Notes: generated from the letters alone by a model not told the origin. A stretch of DNA of 64,000 bases from Leptodontidium sp. MPI-SDFR-AT-0119 (GCA_020726505.1 JAHLEZ010000003.1:4361080-4425079); one strand, 5' to 3'; shown: positions 25,301 to 36,811, numbered from the stretch's first letter. Made by a program: numbers and translations.

Positions 25301-25480
25301 GAAGGTATTAAGCGAAACGATTATTTGCTTCAAAGGTAACAAGTCAACTATCACGGGACTTCGCATATACTAGCTATATAGCATCCTACTAACGATTTAA
25401 GACGCTTTAATTAGCTGTTTACTTCTTTTTAATATATATTACTTAAGGGCGAGTAGAGTCTTTAAAAGGGGGGACGTATA
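22330..25480 (+). other. 3.1 kb without recognised domain, 3' part of Gypsy B
   Basis: After the end of pol there is a GGGGGGG run (22320-22327) and then over 3 kb of heavily RIP-altered sequence up to the 3' LTR. No frame stays open for long. A plus-strand reading at about 24870-25090 is rich in Lys, Leu and Val, and its complement is a 72-codon open stretch. Neither resembles a protein I know. It could be an extra open reading frame, a captured sequence or a long untranslated tail. A polypurine tract, AAAAGGGGGG, lies at 25464-25473. Confidence 0.4.
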
Positions 25481-25759
25481 TAGTGAGGACAGCCCCTGAT
25501 TTCTTTTGTTACATAACTGCGCTAGTTCTTCGTATATATAAGGAGCTAACACTTAACTATAAAACGTTAAGAACGTAACACTAAATATATTCTATTTATT
25601 AAAACCTTTTCCCTCCCCTCTTTTGCCGATTTATACTCTTTAGATATGTGATATCTTTAGATTTAATTAATCTGTTATTTATAAAGCCTAGAATCTCCTC
25701 CGGTGGCTCGCTATATGCTACCCTCTTGTTGTGTAGATTAGGGGTTCGTCCCTCCCACA
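25481..25759 (+). repeat. 3' LTR of Gypsy B
   Basis: 279 bp, starting TAGTGAGGACAG (TG altered to TA) and ending CCTCCCACA. It directly follows the polypurine tract. Confidence 0.88.
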
Positions 25760-28340
25760 TTAGCTCTTAGTTAATCTTATATACTAATGCCACGAAGGTT
25801 TTTACTTTATTCTTCCTGGCTTTCTTAGGTCAGAGGTACGTTATAAATATCGTTACTACTAATATAAGGAAGATCTCTGTAATAAACGCCTTTAGCTAGT
25901 GATTCGCCAGAGGGGCTCTAAGGGCTCTCTTGTCTTTAAGTAGTAATCCCAGGTCACGGGATATTAAAGGGTGTAATTAATCCTTTATAACACGTAGGCG
26001 CTTCTTAACCTCTTTAGTAAAGCTTAAGGGTTAAGTTAGTGAGACGCTAGGGGTAAGTCGTATAAAAACCTTTAACTTAAGGGAATCGTCGAGTGCCGTA
26101 ATCCTAGCTTGCCTTCGACGGTAATTATCTGTATTAATAAGGGCATCCCTCTGTTTCGTATTTAGCTAGTAAGACTTGACAATTAACTTATTAAAACGGT
26201 TAATATTAACAAAAACTCGCTAGTTAAAGTACGGCTAAATAAGCATATCTAATAGCTATTCTAGTCGATTGCGGTTCTTTGTGTACGATTACTTTAGGTC
26301 GTAATACTTAAGGAACTTTTAACTAATTAAAACGTTAGTGTTTCCTAGGTTAGTTATTAAAAAGAGGAAGTTAATTCGCTAGTGATTAATAATTAAAGTA
26401 AGTAGTACGGCTATATTAATTAACTTTCCCTTCTTATTATTATAACTAGTTAAGACGATTAGCTAAGGGAAAAATATAAAAGAAATATTAAATTATTTAA
26501 CGAGTTAATATACGAGAGAGGTTTTGATTATATCGAAAATATTAGCTTTATTATTAATATATATAAGTGTCTTAGTAAAGAATCTATTTCTTCTTAGTTT
26601 AATACTAATTAAGAATTATCGCCCTTTAATAAGAGCACGGAAATTAAATACTAAGTCCTTTTATAAGTTATAACTAATACTAAGGTATAAGTCTTTGCCA
26701 CGGCCTAAGAGTTTTTTAAGAGCTCGTTAATCTTTAAGTCCTTATTAACGATTAGCTCGGAGATTAACTTGTTAATAGCCTAGTCTCTACGACGCTTGGG
26801 ACAATCGTTAGCCTAATGGCCGGTCTTATTATAATAAAGGCATATATTAAAAGAGACGTGTTTGGGAGTAAGGGGAGGTACGGGTAACTCAAGCCGACGT
26901 AAGACGGGCGAAGGAGAGGGCGTACGCTGGCGGACATCCGACGATTGTCTTGGACTCGGGGTCGGGGGTCTTCCTACTGTAGTAGCCGGCGTAAGGGAGG
27001 TAGCATGCTAGTGTTCTTTCTTTAGGATACCGCGCGAGTCGTTGGTGTTAAAGGCCACGCCAAAATGAGCCTTACGGGTTAAGACGGCTTCTTCTAAAGT
27101 AATATTACGGTTCTCCTAGTCTATAATGCCCAGGAATTCGTCGAGAGCCGTGTAATTATTATTTATCTTATACTTCTTAATATAAATTATGCGTTTAAGG
27201 GCTAAAGACATCTTCTTATATATATCCTCGAACTAGCGGGCGCGAGCGATCTTGCTTATAATAGCGTATAACGTGAATTTGACTTAAAAGTCGTTATATA
27301 TTATATTACTTATAGTAAGTTAGTTATATAGTCTCTTAGTAACTTAGACCCGGTTATAGTTAAAGAATCGCTAATCTAACGCCTTTAATACGTCGGCTAT
27401 TATATCGAAGGTTTTAGTATAATCGGGATTTATATATTAAAGGATAATAGTCTTAGCTTTATTAGTAGTACACTAGAAATAAGCCTTAACTTAAGATATC
27501 CCGCTCTTAAAGTTACTAAAATACTCTTTTAAGAATAACTTTATTTTTATCTTTTAAGTATTGTATTTAATATCTCCCTAATAATCGCTAAAGGGGAGTC
27601 GTAAGTACTTAACCTTAAAAGGCTCTACGACTAAGATTAACATATTTAGCTTCAGTAAATAATAATTAGTGGTTAACTAAAGATCGGCTATAAAAGTACG
27701 CGTTAACTAATTAAAAGAGGGGGAGGGAGTACGAGTCTCTTAACGAGGGTTATTAATGGCATATTAAGTAAGAACTTGTGTAACAGTAGCGGCGACAGCA
27801 AAGCTCACGGAGTCCTTAATCAGCTAATCTACTTTAACTTATTGAGCGGGGGTAAGGCCTTTTATATCGGTAGGCTCTAGCGATGCGTCGAAGAAGCACT
27901 GCGGTTTATCTTCTAGGTCCGAGTCGAATCCGTTAAAGCTCTCTAGTTCCTCTGAGAGAGTCTCGACTAAAGGAATAAGGGTGTCAGTAAAGCTTAGCCG
28001 TACAGGGGCACTCCTTTCTCTGGAGCTTCGCCGACGAGGGGGAGAAGTCGGTAGGGTGGGGTAAAGGGGTGTTTAAGGTGTTTAAGTTTATTGATCGATT
28101 TGTTAATTAAACATACGTCTGAAATAAGGGCGCGCGTTAAGTTATAGTAAAGTAAGTTAACCGCGAGAGAATATCTAGCTTTCTCTAAGATAATCTATTA
28201 CGAGGGCAAAATAGTGCTTATCTATCGAATAGGCCAAGGTATTAAGGCTCGTTATTAACTTATTATAAGGGCAGGTCAATAAGGCGCAAGACTAAGTGAG
28301 ATATAACGCTTTATAATAAAGGGGTATAAGTCTTTTCTTA
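25760..28340 (-). pseudogene. gag and start of pol of reverse Gypsy A
   Basis: On the minus strand this matches about 3049-5645 of the complete element: leader, gag and the protease region. The zinc knuckle at 26801-26842 reads C-L-Y-Y-N-K-T-G-H-stop-A-N-D-C. Here the histidine is kept but the second Cys is Tyr, the opposite of the damage in the complete copy, so the two copies were mutated independently. Stops are frequent. Confidence 0.8.
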
Positions 28341-28641
28341 TATTACGACTAACTAAAGGTTAATACGGCGAGTTGACTCAAGCTTTATATTTGGGCCTAA
28401 GGCTACGCTCAAAATCGAGAAGAAAAGACAAGGAGGAAAGGAAAGCTCTCTGTAAGGAGGGCTCGAGTATATATATAAGAAAGACTCTCCTAATAGGGCC
28501 TAGCGTAGTCGAGTGCCATTCACGTTAATATGTCGCAGGCCCGCCACTTAGTCTTCCCTATTGGGCTTAGCGCCGTCGCATAGCCAGCGATGCTACGAGC
28601 CCGTGTCGGTTAGAATACGAGGCGCATCGTAGGTCGTAACA
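28341..28641 (-). repeat. 5' LTR of the reverse Gypsy A copy
   Basis: 301 bp, reverse complement of the family A LTR, from TATTACGACTAACT to GTCGTAACA. It abuts the LINE fragment, whose reading frame is cut exactly here. Confidence 0.88.
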
Positions 28642-29560
28642 GTAGGGGTAGTAGTAAGTACTATATTACCCCTAAGCGAGAGAGAGACAGTAGAGATTAT
28701 TAAGTCTTTAAAGCCTTTCTCTTTAAAAGCCAAGTTAATTCGATTGCGCGCATTGATAGAGGAAAATTCAGTAGTCGACACTCTTTGTGTTTATAAGAGG
28801 GTGCATCTCTTAGAAGTGACTGACTTACTTTTGCCCTTATCTTTATCGGTAGGGTTCCTAGGGCTACCCGGAGCCCTAGCCCTATTCCCCTTAGCACCGC
28901 TATTACTAGTACTACTAGTAGCTATGCTATTGACCTGAGTTGTTAATGGTTATTGTAAGTGAGCTTTCTCGGCTACTTTAGCCCAAGTAGTTGATTTAGT
29001 AGCTTGAGTTTCGATTTTCTTTGTTGCTCTCTCTAAGTTAGCTACTTGAGAAGTTAGAATAGAAGTCGTATTCTTGATTCTGTTGTGTTCTGTGTATTCT
29101 TTAAAGATTTCAAGTAGATCAAGTAGTTTCGCTTGCTCGTCCCGTGACTTAGTAGCTGAGTATGCCCTTACTAGTAAGTCTCTGGCTTCAAGTACTAGCT
29201 TTTGGCTAGTATTACCGGTTTGACTACTTTGGAAGTAGGTTTGGTTTTGGTGATATTTCCCATTGAAGTCTGTATTAATTCTTGGCGTCTTGTTAATGTG
29301 TTGGTTATTGGTGGGGTTGTTTGATGGTCCGCGCTTTACAGGGGCCAGTTGAGCCGCACTAGTCGATATAAGCCGAATAGGGGTATTTTGCCCTAGGGAG
29401 TTGGAAATAGAGCCCCCTAGGTCTCTAGGGGCTCTAGGAGTAGTCTCAGTCGATTCTACTGCTCTTGAAGTTCTAGTAGGGAGTTCCCCTAAATCTCTGG
29501 TCCTTGGTGTTGGTGTTGGGGGCTCTGGAGAGCTGAAAATATCAGAAAGGGGCTCTATAG
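28642..29560 (-). pseudogene. LINE ORF1 (Tad-like Gag) fragment
   Basis: On the minus strand a single frame runs from about 29560 to 28642 with only two stops. It reads through a Pro/Thr/Arg-rich N-terminal part, an Asn/Gln-rich stretch, a helical coiled-coil-like region (LERATKKIETQATK), a Lys/Ser-rich linker and a C-terminal part with INLAFKEKGFKDLIISTVSL and GNIVLTTTP. The last segment resembles ORF1 proteins of Tad-type fungal LINEs, which bind element RNA. The frame is cut at 28641 by a Gypsy A LTR, and its continuation (ORF2, reverse transcriptase) is absent. CpA and TpG are still common, so RIP has touched it less than its neighbours. Confidence 0.6.
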
Positions 29561-29573
29561 CTCCCGGCTATTA

Positions 29574-29592
29574 CAGTGGTAATATACCACTG
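29574..29592. repeat. Perfect dyad near the LINE ORF1 start
   Basis: CAGTGGTA and TACCACTG are separated by 3 bases. The dyad lies just upstream (minus strand) of the ORF1 reading. Its role, if any, is unknown. Confidence 0.5.
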
Positions 29593-29599
29593 CAAGGCC

Positions 29600-30060
29600 T
29601 AGGGGCAAGGAGATCGATTGGTTAGGAGGTAGATAATAAGATGGAAACAGGTGTGGTTTAAAGGCAGGGGGGTCAAGAGTCCCGAAAAGTTTTGTGTCGA
29701 GGTGTATATAGTTTATATAGCCTACGAGGTCTTTGTCCGCGACGGCCCTCCGCAGGCTCCGGGGTCACGGGACCTCGCTTCGCCACGGTCAGGGGTGAAT
29801 TAGTGGCTCGCTACGGTCCGTTAGAATAGCAAACAATGACAATATTAAGCAAATAACGCCCGTAAAGTGATAGAGAATAGTAAAAGTGATATTAATCGTA
29901 TAGCTTAATTTAATATCTAATAAGCGAAAGTATAGTTATGGCTTTGGCTCTTCTTTATAGATTTTTCCTTTTATAAGTAATATCACTGTTAAGTAAGTTA
30001 CGGCCCCGTAAGTAAATTTTCGATCTATAAGAGATATTAACGGATCGTAGGATGTTTACT
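29600..30060. other. Non-coding flank between LINE and Helitron region
   Basis: The first part (to about 29830) has fairly normal composition and a GC-rich stretch at 29728-29820, possibly the 5' untranslated region of the LINE. After about 29830 the sequence becomes AT-rich with RIP features. No gene is seen. Confidence 0.4.
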
Positions 30061-30079
30061 TAAAGCTCCCTGGCTTACG

Positions 30080-31040
30080 CCACTAGCTCTTCAGCTGCTC
30101 TAGCAGCCTAAACCTACGCCGCCTCCCTGGCTCCTGCTCCGGCTCCTGCTCCTGCTCCTGCTGCCCCGCCTGTTATAGGCATTCTTTAGTAAGTTTTCGG
30201 TCGATCTGTGGTCCGTAAAGTAACTAACAGACGTCCGTAAGCCCCCCCCCTCCCCGCTAACCTAACCCGCGCCACCCTCCGCCTATATAGTAGGCTAGCC
30301 GTCCGTGCCGCCGCTCTGCGCCCCGGCCACACCTTTACTAGTAGTCGCTTCTCTAACTTAGAGGCGCAACTTGCTTAGATAAGTAAGTACTTTAATCCCC
30401 GTCTATTTACTAACTTATTATTATGTTTTTACGCTCCGTTTCGGACTTGTTAAGATGTTAACGGACCGTAACTGGGCAAGTTGTGACTCTAGGTTATAAG
30501 TACTATTAGAATAATGTGAGTCCGTGGGTTTTATGTGTTGCCGCCGCCGGCTGCCTCGGTGGCTCGTGTACTAACTGCCACTATAGCAGTAAAGGTACTC
30601 GCTACTCCCTTCGTAAGTTATATTACCTCTTTTAGCTTGTTTCGGACCGTAACTAACATTTCCGGATCCGTAGGCCGGGTTGCTAGTCCTGCCCCCGCCG
30701 CCGCCGCCGCCTCTGCCGCTGCCGCTACTAGTCCTTCTTCTGCTTCAGCAAGTCGCTCCCGTCGTCGTAACAATTCGGAGGTCGCTTCTCCAACAAAGCG
30801 TCGTCGTGGTGGTAAGTTATTAATTCTTGAACTTCCTGATCACTTTCGGACCGTAACTGACCCGTAAACAGCCCCTACTGCCGCCCCTGCCGCCCCTGCC
30901 GCCCGCCGCCGCCGCACTCCTTCTCAGAGGGCACGCCGTTTCGCTAAGCTCTATAAAGAGCTAGCGGCTCTTCACAAAGAGGAGGTAAAGGTACTAGAGG
31001 AAGAGGAAGGGACGGATTATTCTATTCCGGAGACCCCTTA
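30080..31040 (+). other. Ala/Pro/Arg-rich plus-strand reading with CGGACCGTAAC repeats
   Basis: Plus-strand frames here are compositionally unusual: Ala/Pro-rich at 30110-30170, Ala/Ser/Arg-rich with a basic SPTKRRRGGK segment in a 110-codon open stretch at 30535-30867 (starting at TTG, not ATG), and a charged end reading KELAALHKEEVKVLEEEEG before a stop near 31039. The exact 11-mer CGGACCGTAAC occurs at 30462, 30643 and 30847. It may be a captured or element-encoded exon beside the Helitron helicase. No known family is recognised and a low-complexity artefact is possible. Confidence 0.3.
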
Positions 31041-31239
31041 GGTGGGAAGTCCTGAGTTGTAAATCTTATTAAGGGTCCCTTATAAGGGTATATTTTTACT
31101 TTAAAATAAAAACTAGTTTATTATTATAACTTTTAGACTTACTTTGTGATTTTCGGATAATAACGTAACTCGTAAAGTAACTATAAATAATATAAAGTTA
31201 ACAAATATTTATTAATACTTTTAGAAATATAATATTAGG

Positions 31240-34200
31240 CGTACAGCTTTTGTTTTTTATAAGTAATAAAACACTTAGTCCTTTTACACGGGATGTTCGT
31301 AATATACTAATATATAACTTACTATAAGTAAATATAAGCGTTTGTAAATTTAATTTTATAATATAAAACGACTGACCTTACGTCTTATTAATCGTTATTA
31401 TAAAGTATAAACGGACCGGAAACTATTTATAATTAAGTTTAATACTTAAGCTCTCGTCTATTATAGTTAACTTAATACGTAATAACACCTATAACTCTCT
31501 ATTAAAGTCGCCTCTTAGTAATCGGGCTTTAATATAATACCTCCGTAAACCCGTTACGATTAAGCAGGTCCCGTTATATAGGCCCTCCAGTTAGTTAAGG
31601 TTCTATAAAAGAAAAATAGGCGTACCGATTTTAAGGTGTAATTGTGACAAAGATAATAAAAGTATATTAATATTCCGTAAAACCTCCGCAAGGAATTAAT
31701 ATAAGTCGTTTTTTACTATATCTACGTTTATAACGTGTGTATTTATAAATTCGTACGTCTATATTTAACTTAAGAGACGACTAATTATTATTCTATTAAG
31801 CTTCGTAATAGTCGTATTTAAAGTCGAGAGCATATACTGTCCGCTAAATATATTAAGGTCTCTTGCGGCCCGTAATAAGAGGTCTTACAAGTAAACGTGG
31901 TTAATTAGGCCCGAAACACTAACTAGTTAATAAATATAATCGGGAATTATAACCGAGTACTCTTAGGTAAAGTCGTACGGTATATTACTAACCTAATCCA
32001 CGAATTCCGCACCGTGAGCTCCCTCGCGGACCTATATATTAATCTATAAAGCGATACACTTTAATCGTGACTAAATAAACGACTTTTATAAGTAAGCGCT
32101 CATAATATCGGCTCGTGTATTATTCGGAACAACTAGTAAGATCTGTGTAAAGTCGCCTCCTAAGATTATAAGTACACTACCAAATAATACGTCGTCTATA
32201 AAACCCTGTAAATTAATTAATAAGCGGTAAATAACTTTAAAGTAATACTTATATTATATTAGTACTTCGTCTTAAATAATTAAATCCGCACTCCGAAGTA
32301 ATTAGGCTAATAGACTTTGTTTAGTAATACTACTTACGGACCACTTATATAAATTAATTAAGATCTTAAATTAAGAGTAAGACGTACGTCTGTTAAGTAG
32401 TAATAGGGCCGCAATACCTGTAAAAGTAACGTAAAGGACTGTTTTTCCTTGACTTTAATAGTAGTAATAAAGAGTCTTATAAAGAAACGTCTTTCCGGAG
32501 CCCCCTTAGCCTTAGGTATAGAAGTAAGCGGTTTGCGGGTTTGTAATAATCGCATTCGTGATCTCTATAAACGCCGCTCGTTAATTTGTATTTAATTAAC
32601 TTATTATTTTTATAGCGCGCGTAATGAGATTATCTTATATAATCTTCGTAGTCTACTTAGTGTATTTACGGGACTAATCTCACATGTTTACTAATAAACT
32701 ATACTCCGTAAGAGTTTATTATAAGTTCGTAAGGCCTTAGTTAAGGAGAAATAAGCCGTAATCGTAATAAGGATTAAAAAGTAGTAAGGGCCACCTTAAT
32801 TTTAAGTTTAATCGGTGAGCTAAGTCGTCGCAAAAGTGTACTTAGTATTTCTCCTAAATAACTTGCGGATCCGTAATTGCTCGTTAGTGGATCCTAATTA
32901 GGAAAAGTGTTTGTAAACCACGGCCGGAGGTAAAGAGGACTGCCTTGTCGAAATAATTATATTACTCTTAATTATCTTTAGCTAGCCCGTGTATAATATA
33001 GGCGGCTTTATACGTTTAATACGTAACACCTTCGTAATTATATAAGTCCTTAAACGACTTCGCGCTACGGATGACTGTAAGAAGTAGCTGTAAGTAAAAA
33101 CGTTCACCCGAAACGGGGTTATAATAATATATCCTACTAATCCGATTCTCGCCTCTTTTACAAGGAGTCTATTCGTGGAGCCTTAGATTTTATACGTAAT
33201 AGGCCGGAAACTTAGAGTAAAGCTAGGGGCCCTTTTTCGGGTAGTTTATATTATATTTAAAGTAGGCTATAAGTGTAAAACGGGCCGTATCTCATTTTAC
33301 GGCTAAGTCGTTAAGTGAAATATTGTTTAGAAAATATATAACTTATTCTCCTTTTAAGTAAATTATAAAGTATTAAACTAGGGGGTGTTTTTAGTAAGTA
33401 GGAAATTCAAATAATCGCTAAATCGCCTCTAGAGGGCTTACGTATTATACTTATATAAAACGGGTAATCTTATTGTTTGTATTTAATACTATTAAGGTTA
33501 TGCGGTTTATACCTTTATATACGTACTTGTGAATATACTTAATAGCTTAAATAGATTCGTAAACTTTAACGTTAATATACGCTTAGAACTTATTAAGAAA
33601 ATACGGGTTATATAATACTACTTATTAGTTGTTTAAAGTAACGTTTTAATTACCTTTATAAATTATAAAAGTCCGACTTTTATTTGTACGGCGATATTTA
33701 AAGTACTTATTTTTATTAACTCGTGTTAATAGTATAAACTTCTTTGAAAATCGCTTTTAACACGTTAACGGATTGTTAATATACGTACGGGCTATGTAAG
33801 GAGCGGTAAGAAAGTCTCGCCTGTAAGGCCCGTGAACTATATATATTAAAATTAACTCCCGTAACTCGCCTGTAAGATCCGTAGCCTTATTTAGAAGCTC
33901 TATAGACATAATCTCATTTACTTTAGTAGGCTATAAGTAATTAGCCGCAGGTTATAAGAAAAAAAGTAAATGTAAATATAGTAAACTACGCTTTTAATAC
34001 TTAATAGTATATACGTGAGTAGTGTACTTCTAAAATAACCCTTTCTTAATATTACTTAATAGCTTAATAACCTTTAAGTGAAATACGCGAGTAATTAAAT
34101 TAGGTCGGTTTATAAGTTACTAACTTGTCTTTAATTCACGGACGATTTCGGGCTATCGCGGGTTAGCCGTAGTTGTAATAAAGAGAGTTAGCCGTCCGAA

Positions 34201-35640
34201 AAAACGAACTATCGCTATAGAATCTTAAAATAATTATTATATAAAGTAATCTCCTTTTATAAAAGAAAATAAAAGGATATAGCGGCGACTAAGGTCTTTA
34301 GGAGTTACGTTTTCGCGAATTAACGTATTCGTAAGTCCCTTATATACGTCCGCACGGATTTTCGTCTAATTCGATCGTAACTAGTCTAAGCGTGTAATCT
34401 TATATACGATATATGTGTCGACGACGTATTATTGGAATAATCGATTCGTATAGAAAAGAGCAAACTATTCCTAGCGCCGTACGTGTAACCAAAACCTGTA
34501 AAAAGGTTATTAAGAAAGCCGTAACTACTTACGGACCTTCTTACAGTCACAAAGCTTTAAAGACTAATGCCATTTATATTCGCCGTATAAGAAGAGAAGG
34601 ACGTAATATAATAGTATATACGTAGCCGAAGTAACTAAGACTCGATAAAGAAGTAGACTATTACGGGTAAGTTCACGGATCGCAAGGATTATATCTCGTC
34701 GGCTAGTCTCGTTATATTCGTTAAGAAGGATCTTAGTTAACTTTTCTGTTATAGGTAAGTTCTCTCGTTACTTATTGGCTTTAGATTAAATAACTAATCA
34801 CATTTGCGGGTTAAGGAGTATCTGAAAATTACTGTCTTACGTTTATAAATACTCCCGAGCCGTCTTATAAACCTTTATAAACAGATTTAACTTTGTAATT
34901 ATTTAGTATAAGTTATAAAGAATCGTTATATTAAATTGTGGGTCGTGTTCTCGGCGAATATTCGTCACATAATTAAAATCGTAAAAGAATAACTAAGTAA
35001 AAGCAGGGGTTTCTTACGAGCCTAAAATTAAAGGGCCTTAATAGTAATAAAGCTCTTTATAAGCCGTAAAAGAGTTGACTTTACGCCTTAAGTCTACACG
35101 ATTATCTTTACTTATACTTACGGACGTAAACGTTAAAGCCTAGTTATAATTACGAATTTATATACGAAAGGCGTCACTTCGTAAGTCCGTTTTGTCTAAA
35201 AGCCTCCGTAAAACCTTAAGCGAGGGCCGTAAAAACTCTAATATTATATCGCCCTTCTTATAATAGAGTTTAAACTGCCCGCGGGTGGCCTCGTTAATTT
35301 AATATAACGCGGTATAATATTCACACTTAATAATTATATAACTAACGTCTAATAAAGCCGTAAGCGTAAATACGGACCGAAAACCGAAAGGAATTACCTA
35401 TAAAGGGGCCGGCGAAGGTAGAGGAGGGTTATTGGTAGGGACAGGAGCAGCTAGTGGTATAGCAGGCGTAAGAGGCTCTTCTACGACCGGTAAAGGAGGA
35501 GGAGGAGGAGGAGGAGGAGGAGGGTTGTCCGTAAGCGCTCGAGCGGCTTTAATTTCCGCGCGCGTTCGACGACGACGTTTTATAGGTCGTGGATTGTCTG
35601 TAAGAGCCGTAATAGAGCTACTGTGAGTTTATCGAGGTAC
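31240..35640 (-). pseudogene. Helitron Rep-helicase (RepHel), RIP-inactivated
   Basis: On the minus strand, the N-terminus near 35600 is basic (KRRRRTRAEIKAARA) with a Pro run. A Rep region follows: the HUH pair at 33970-33978 reads Y-L-H, so the first His is Tyr, and the nicking-tyrosine segment KYIHKYVYKG is kept at 33502-33546. The Pif1-type helicase lies at about 32550-31240: a damaged Walker A (GAPERRF near 32490), a GGDFTQILLVVP block near 32120, and a C-terminal block LHLKIGTPIFLL then EGLYNGTCLIVTGL near 31600-31510, ending with INKT-stop-GQSF and SRVKGLSVLL. Rep nicks and joins DNA and the helicase unwinds it during rolling-circle transposition. Many stops make it inactive. I could not fix the TC and CTRR ends. 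Confidence 0.85.
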
Positions 35641-36039
35641 GTTTGGGTCAATTTCCTTTAGGGGTTGGCGTGAAGTCCGATTCGACTAAAGGTTTCGTCA
35701 ATTAACAATCCAAAACTACTTATAACGGACGTACCTTATACTATACACACGTCTTATATCAAGCACTAAGGTAATTCAGTAGAAAATCGCTTATAAGCCG
35801 CCTTTACTTACACGGTGCGCACTATTAAGGAGGCGAAGAGTCTATTTTAACGTATAATTATCGAATTAAGTAGTTGTTATTTAAAGTAAGGCGCGTTAAG
35901 ACGCGTTAAAAGAACTTACAAGCACGTTACGGCTACTCGCGGGCAGTTACGGACAATAAGCCGAGAATTCTAGTGTTCTTGTAATTAGCGACGGGCCACT
36001 GGCTGCGGCTAATTAGAGCACTTCACGTGACTTATATTT
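35641..36039. other. AT-rich non-coding stretch
   Basis: Probable 5' flank of the Helitron on the minus strand. RIP-like composition. No open frame or repeat pair was recognised. Confidence 0.4.
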
Positions 36040-36811
36040 TTAAAAATGGGATCTACAAAACGCTCAATATTATATAGAGTATAAACTGGAATTTGTTTTC
36101 GCGTTTGTTTTTACTTAAAAATTTTATCCTATAATTAAAGTAATAAGCCGTCCCTTTTACGACGTAAGATTAGTGGCGATTCGGATTAAATCCGGAGTAC
36201 TTACTTACCCTCGATCCCGAGCTATAAGTTATTTTAACGCCGACGGCGAAGCAAAGACTATTCATTAATGTCGGAAAGGTAAGGGGTGCCTTAAATAAGG
36301 CTATATTAAAGAGAGGGTTCTTTAATACTTCTTATATAAGCTTATTACGAAGCGTCTTATCGCTTTATATATTGTCGTCCTTTAGGCCAAGCTAAATACT
36401 TTATAATTCTTTAGCAAAGTTCTTTAATTAAGTTAGCACCGGCTTTCCTTTTTAGTAACGCTCCTCTTAAATAATAAGAAAATTAAACTAAACCACCGGC
36501 TAAAGAACTTATTAGCTCTTTCCTCTGTCTTAAAGTATTCGCGAGTCGTCTTAATAAGCTTATTAAATGAGTACCCTTTATTTTAGAGGTACCGGTAATA
36601 GTACGAACTAGCTTTGTCTTATAATATTAATAAAAAAGCTCGGTTCTAAACCTTAGTCTTAATTAATACTCTTTAATATAAGTCGGCGAAAATATAAAGC
36701 TTTTTATTTAAGTAGTCCTTGTCTCCGCTATATTAAAGCTCCTTAGTATATATCTTAGTAAGATTTATTAACGATTTCGCTTAGTCCGGGGTTAATAAAT
36801 TTATAATATAC
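36040..36811 (-). pseudogene. Possible Copia-type gag remnant
   Basis: On the minus strand one frame can be followed with stops from about 36800 to 36200. It passes through readable segments such as EIVNKS, GLEPSFFINII, FAKEL and DDNI, then DKTLRNKLI, then NPLFNIALFKAPLTFPTLMN. The spacing of these blocks recalls Gag proteins of some fungal Copia elements, but no zinc knuckle follows and I cannot confirm the family. The Tc1/mariner transposon inserted at its edge (36812-36813). Confidence 0.35.

Larger units (their letters stand above)
13615..25759 (+). mobile_element. Large Ty3/Gypsy element, family B, nested in Gypsy A
   Basis: A 12.1-kb forward element with 279-280-bp LTRs, much longer than families A and C. 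Gag, protease, reverse transcriptase, RNase H and integrase can be traced between about 14.9 and 21.7 kb. The last 3.1 kb before the 3' LTR hold no domain I recognise. No 5-bp target duplication is visible: tatta lies at left (13610-13614) and ttagc at right (25760-25764). That fits the deletion seen in the host element. The LTRs differ mainly by transitions. Confidence 0.85.
10180..28641 (-). mobile_element. Reverse Gypsy A copy, split and internally deleted
   Basis: The two outer parts, 10180-13614 and 25760-28641, are the 3' and 5' halves of a family A element on the minus strand, each ending in an LTR. Between them sits the 12.1-kb Gypsy B element. The halves do not meet: the left half stops near the equivalent of 5908 in the complete copy and the right half starts near 5645, so about 260 bp of pol are missing. 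The outer flanks also differ (ttaat at left, gtagg at right). Either a deletion accompanied insertion or two copies were joined by recombination. Confidence 0.75.

Noticed and set aside
29401..29625. 74-residue plus-strand ORF
   Set aside because: It is the shadow of the minus-strand LINE ORF1 reading.
35432..35626. Gly-rich 64-residue plus-strand ORF
   Set aside because: It is the complement of the Pro-rich N-terminus of the Helitron RepHel and starts with TTG.
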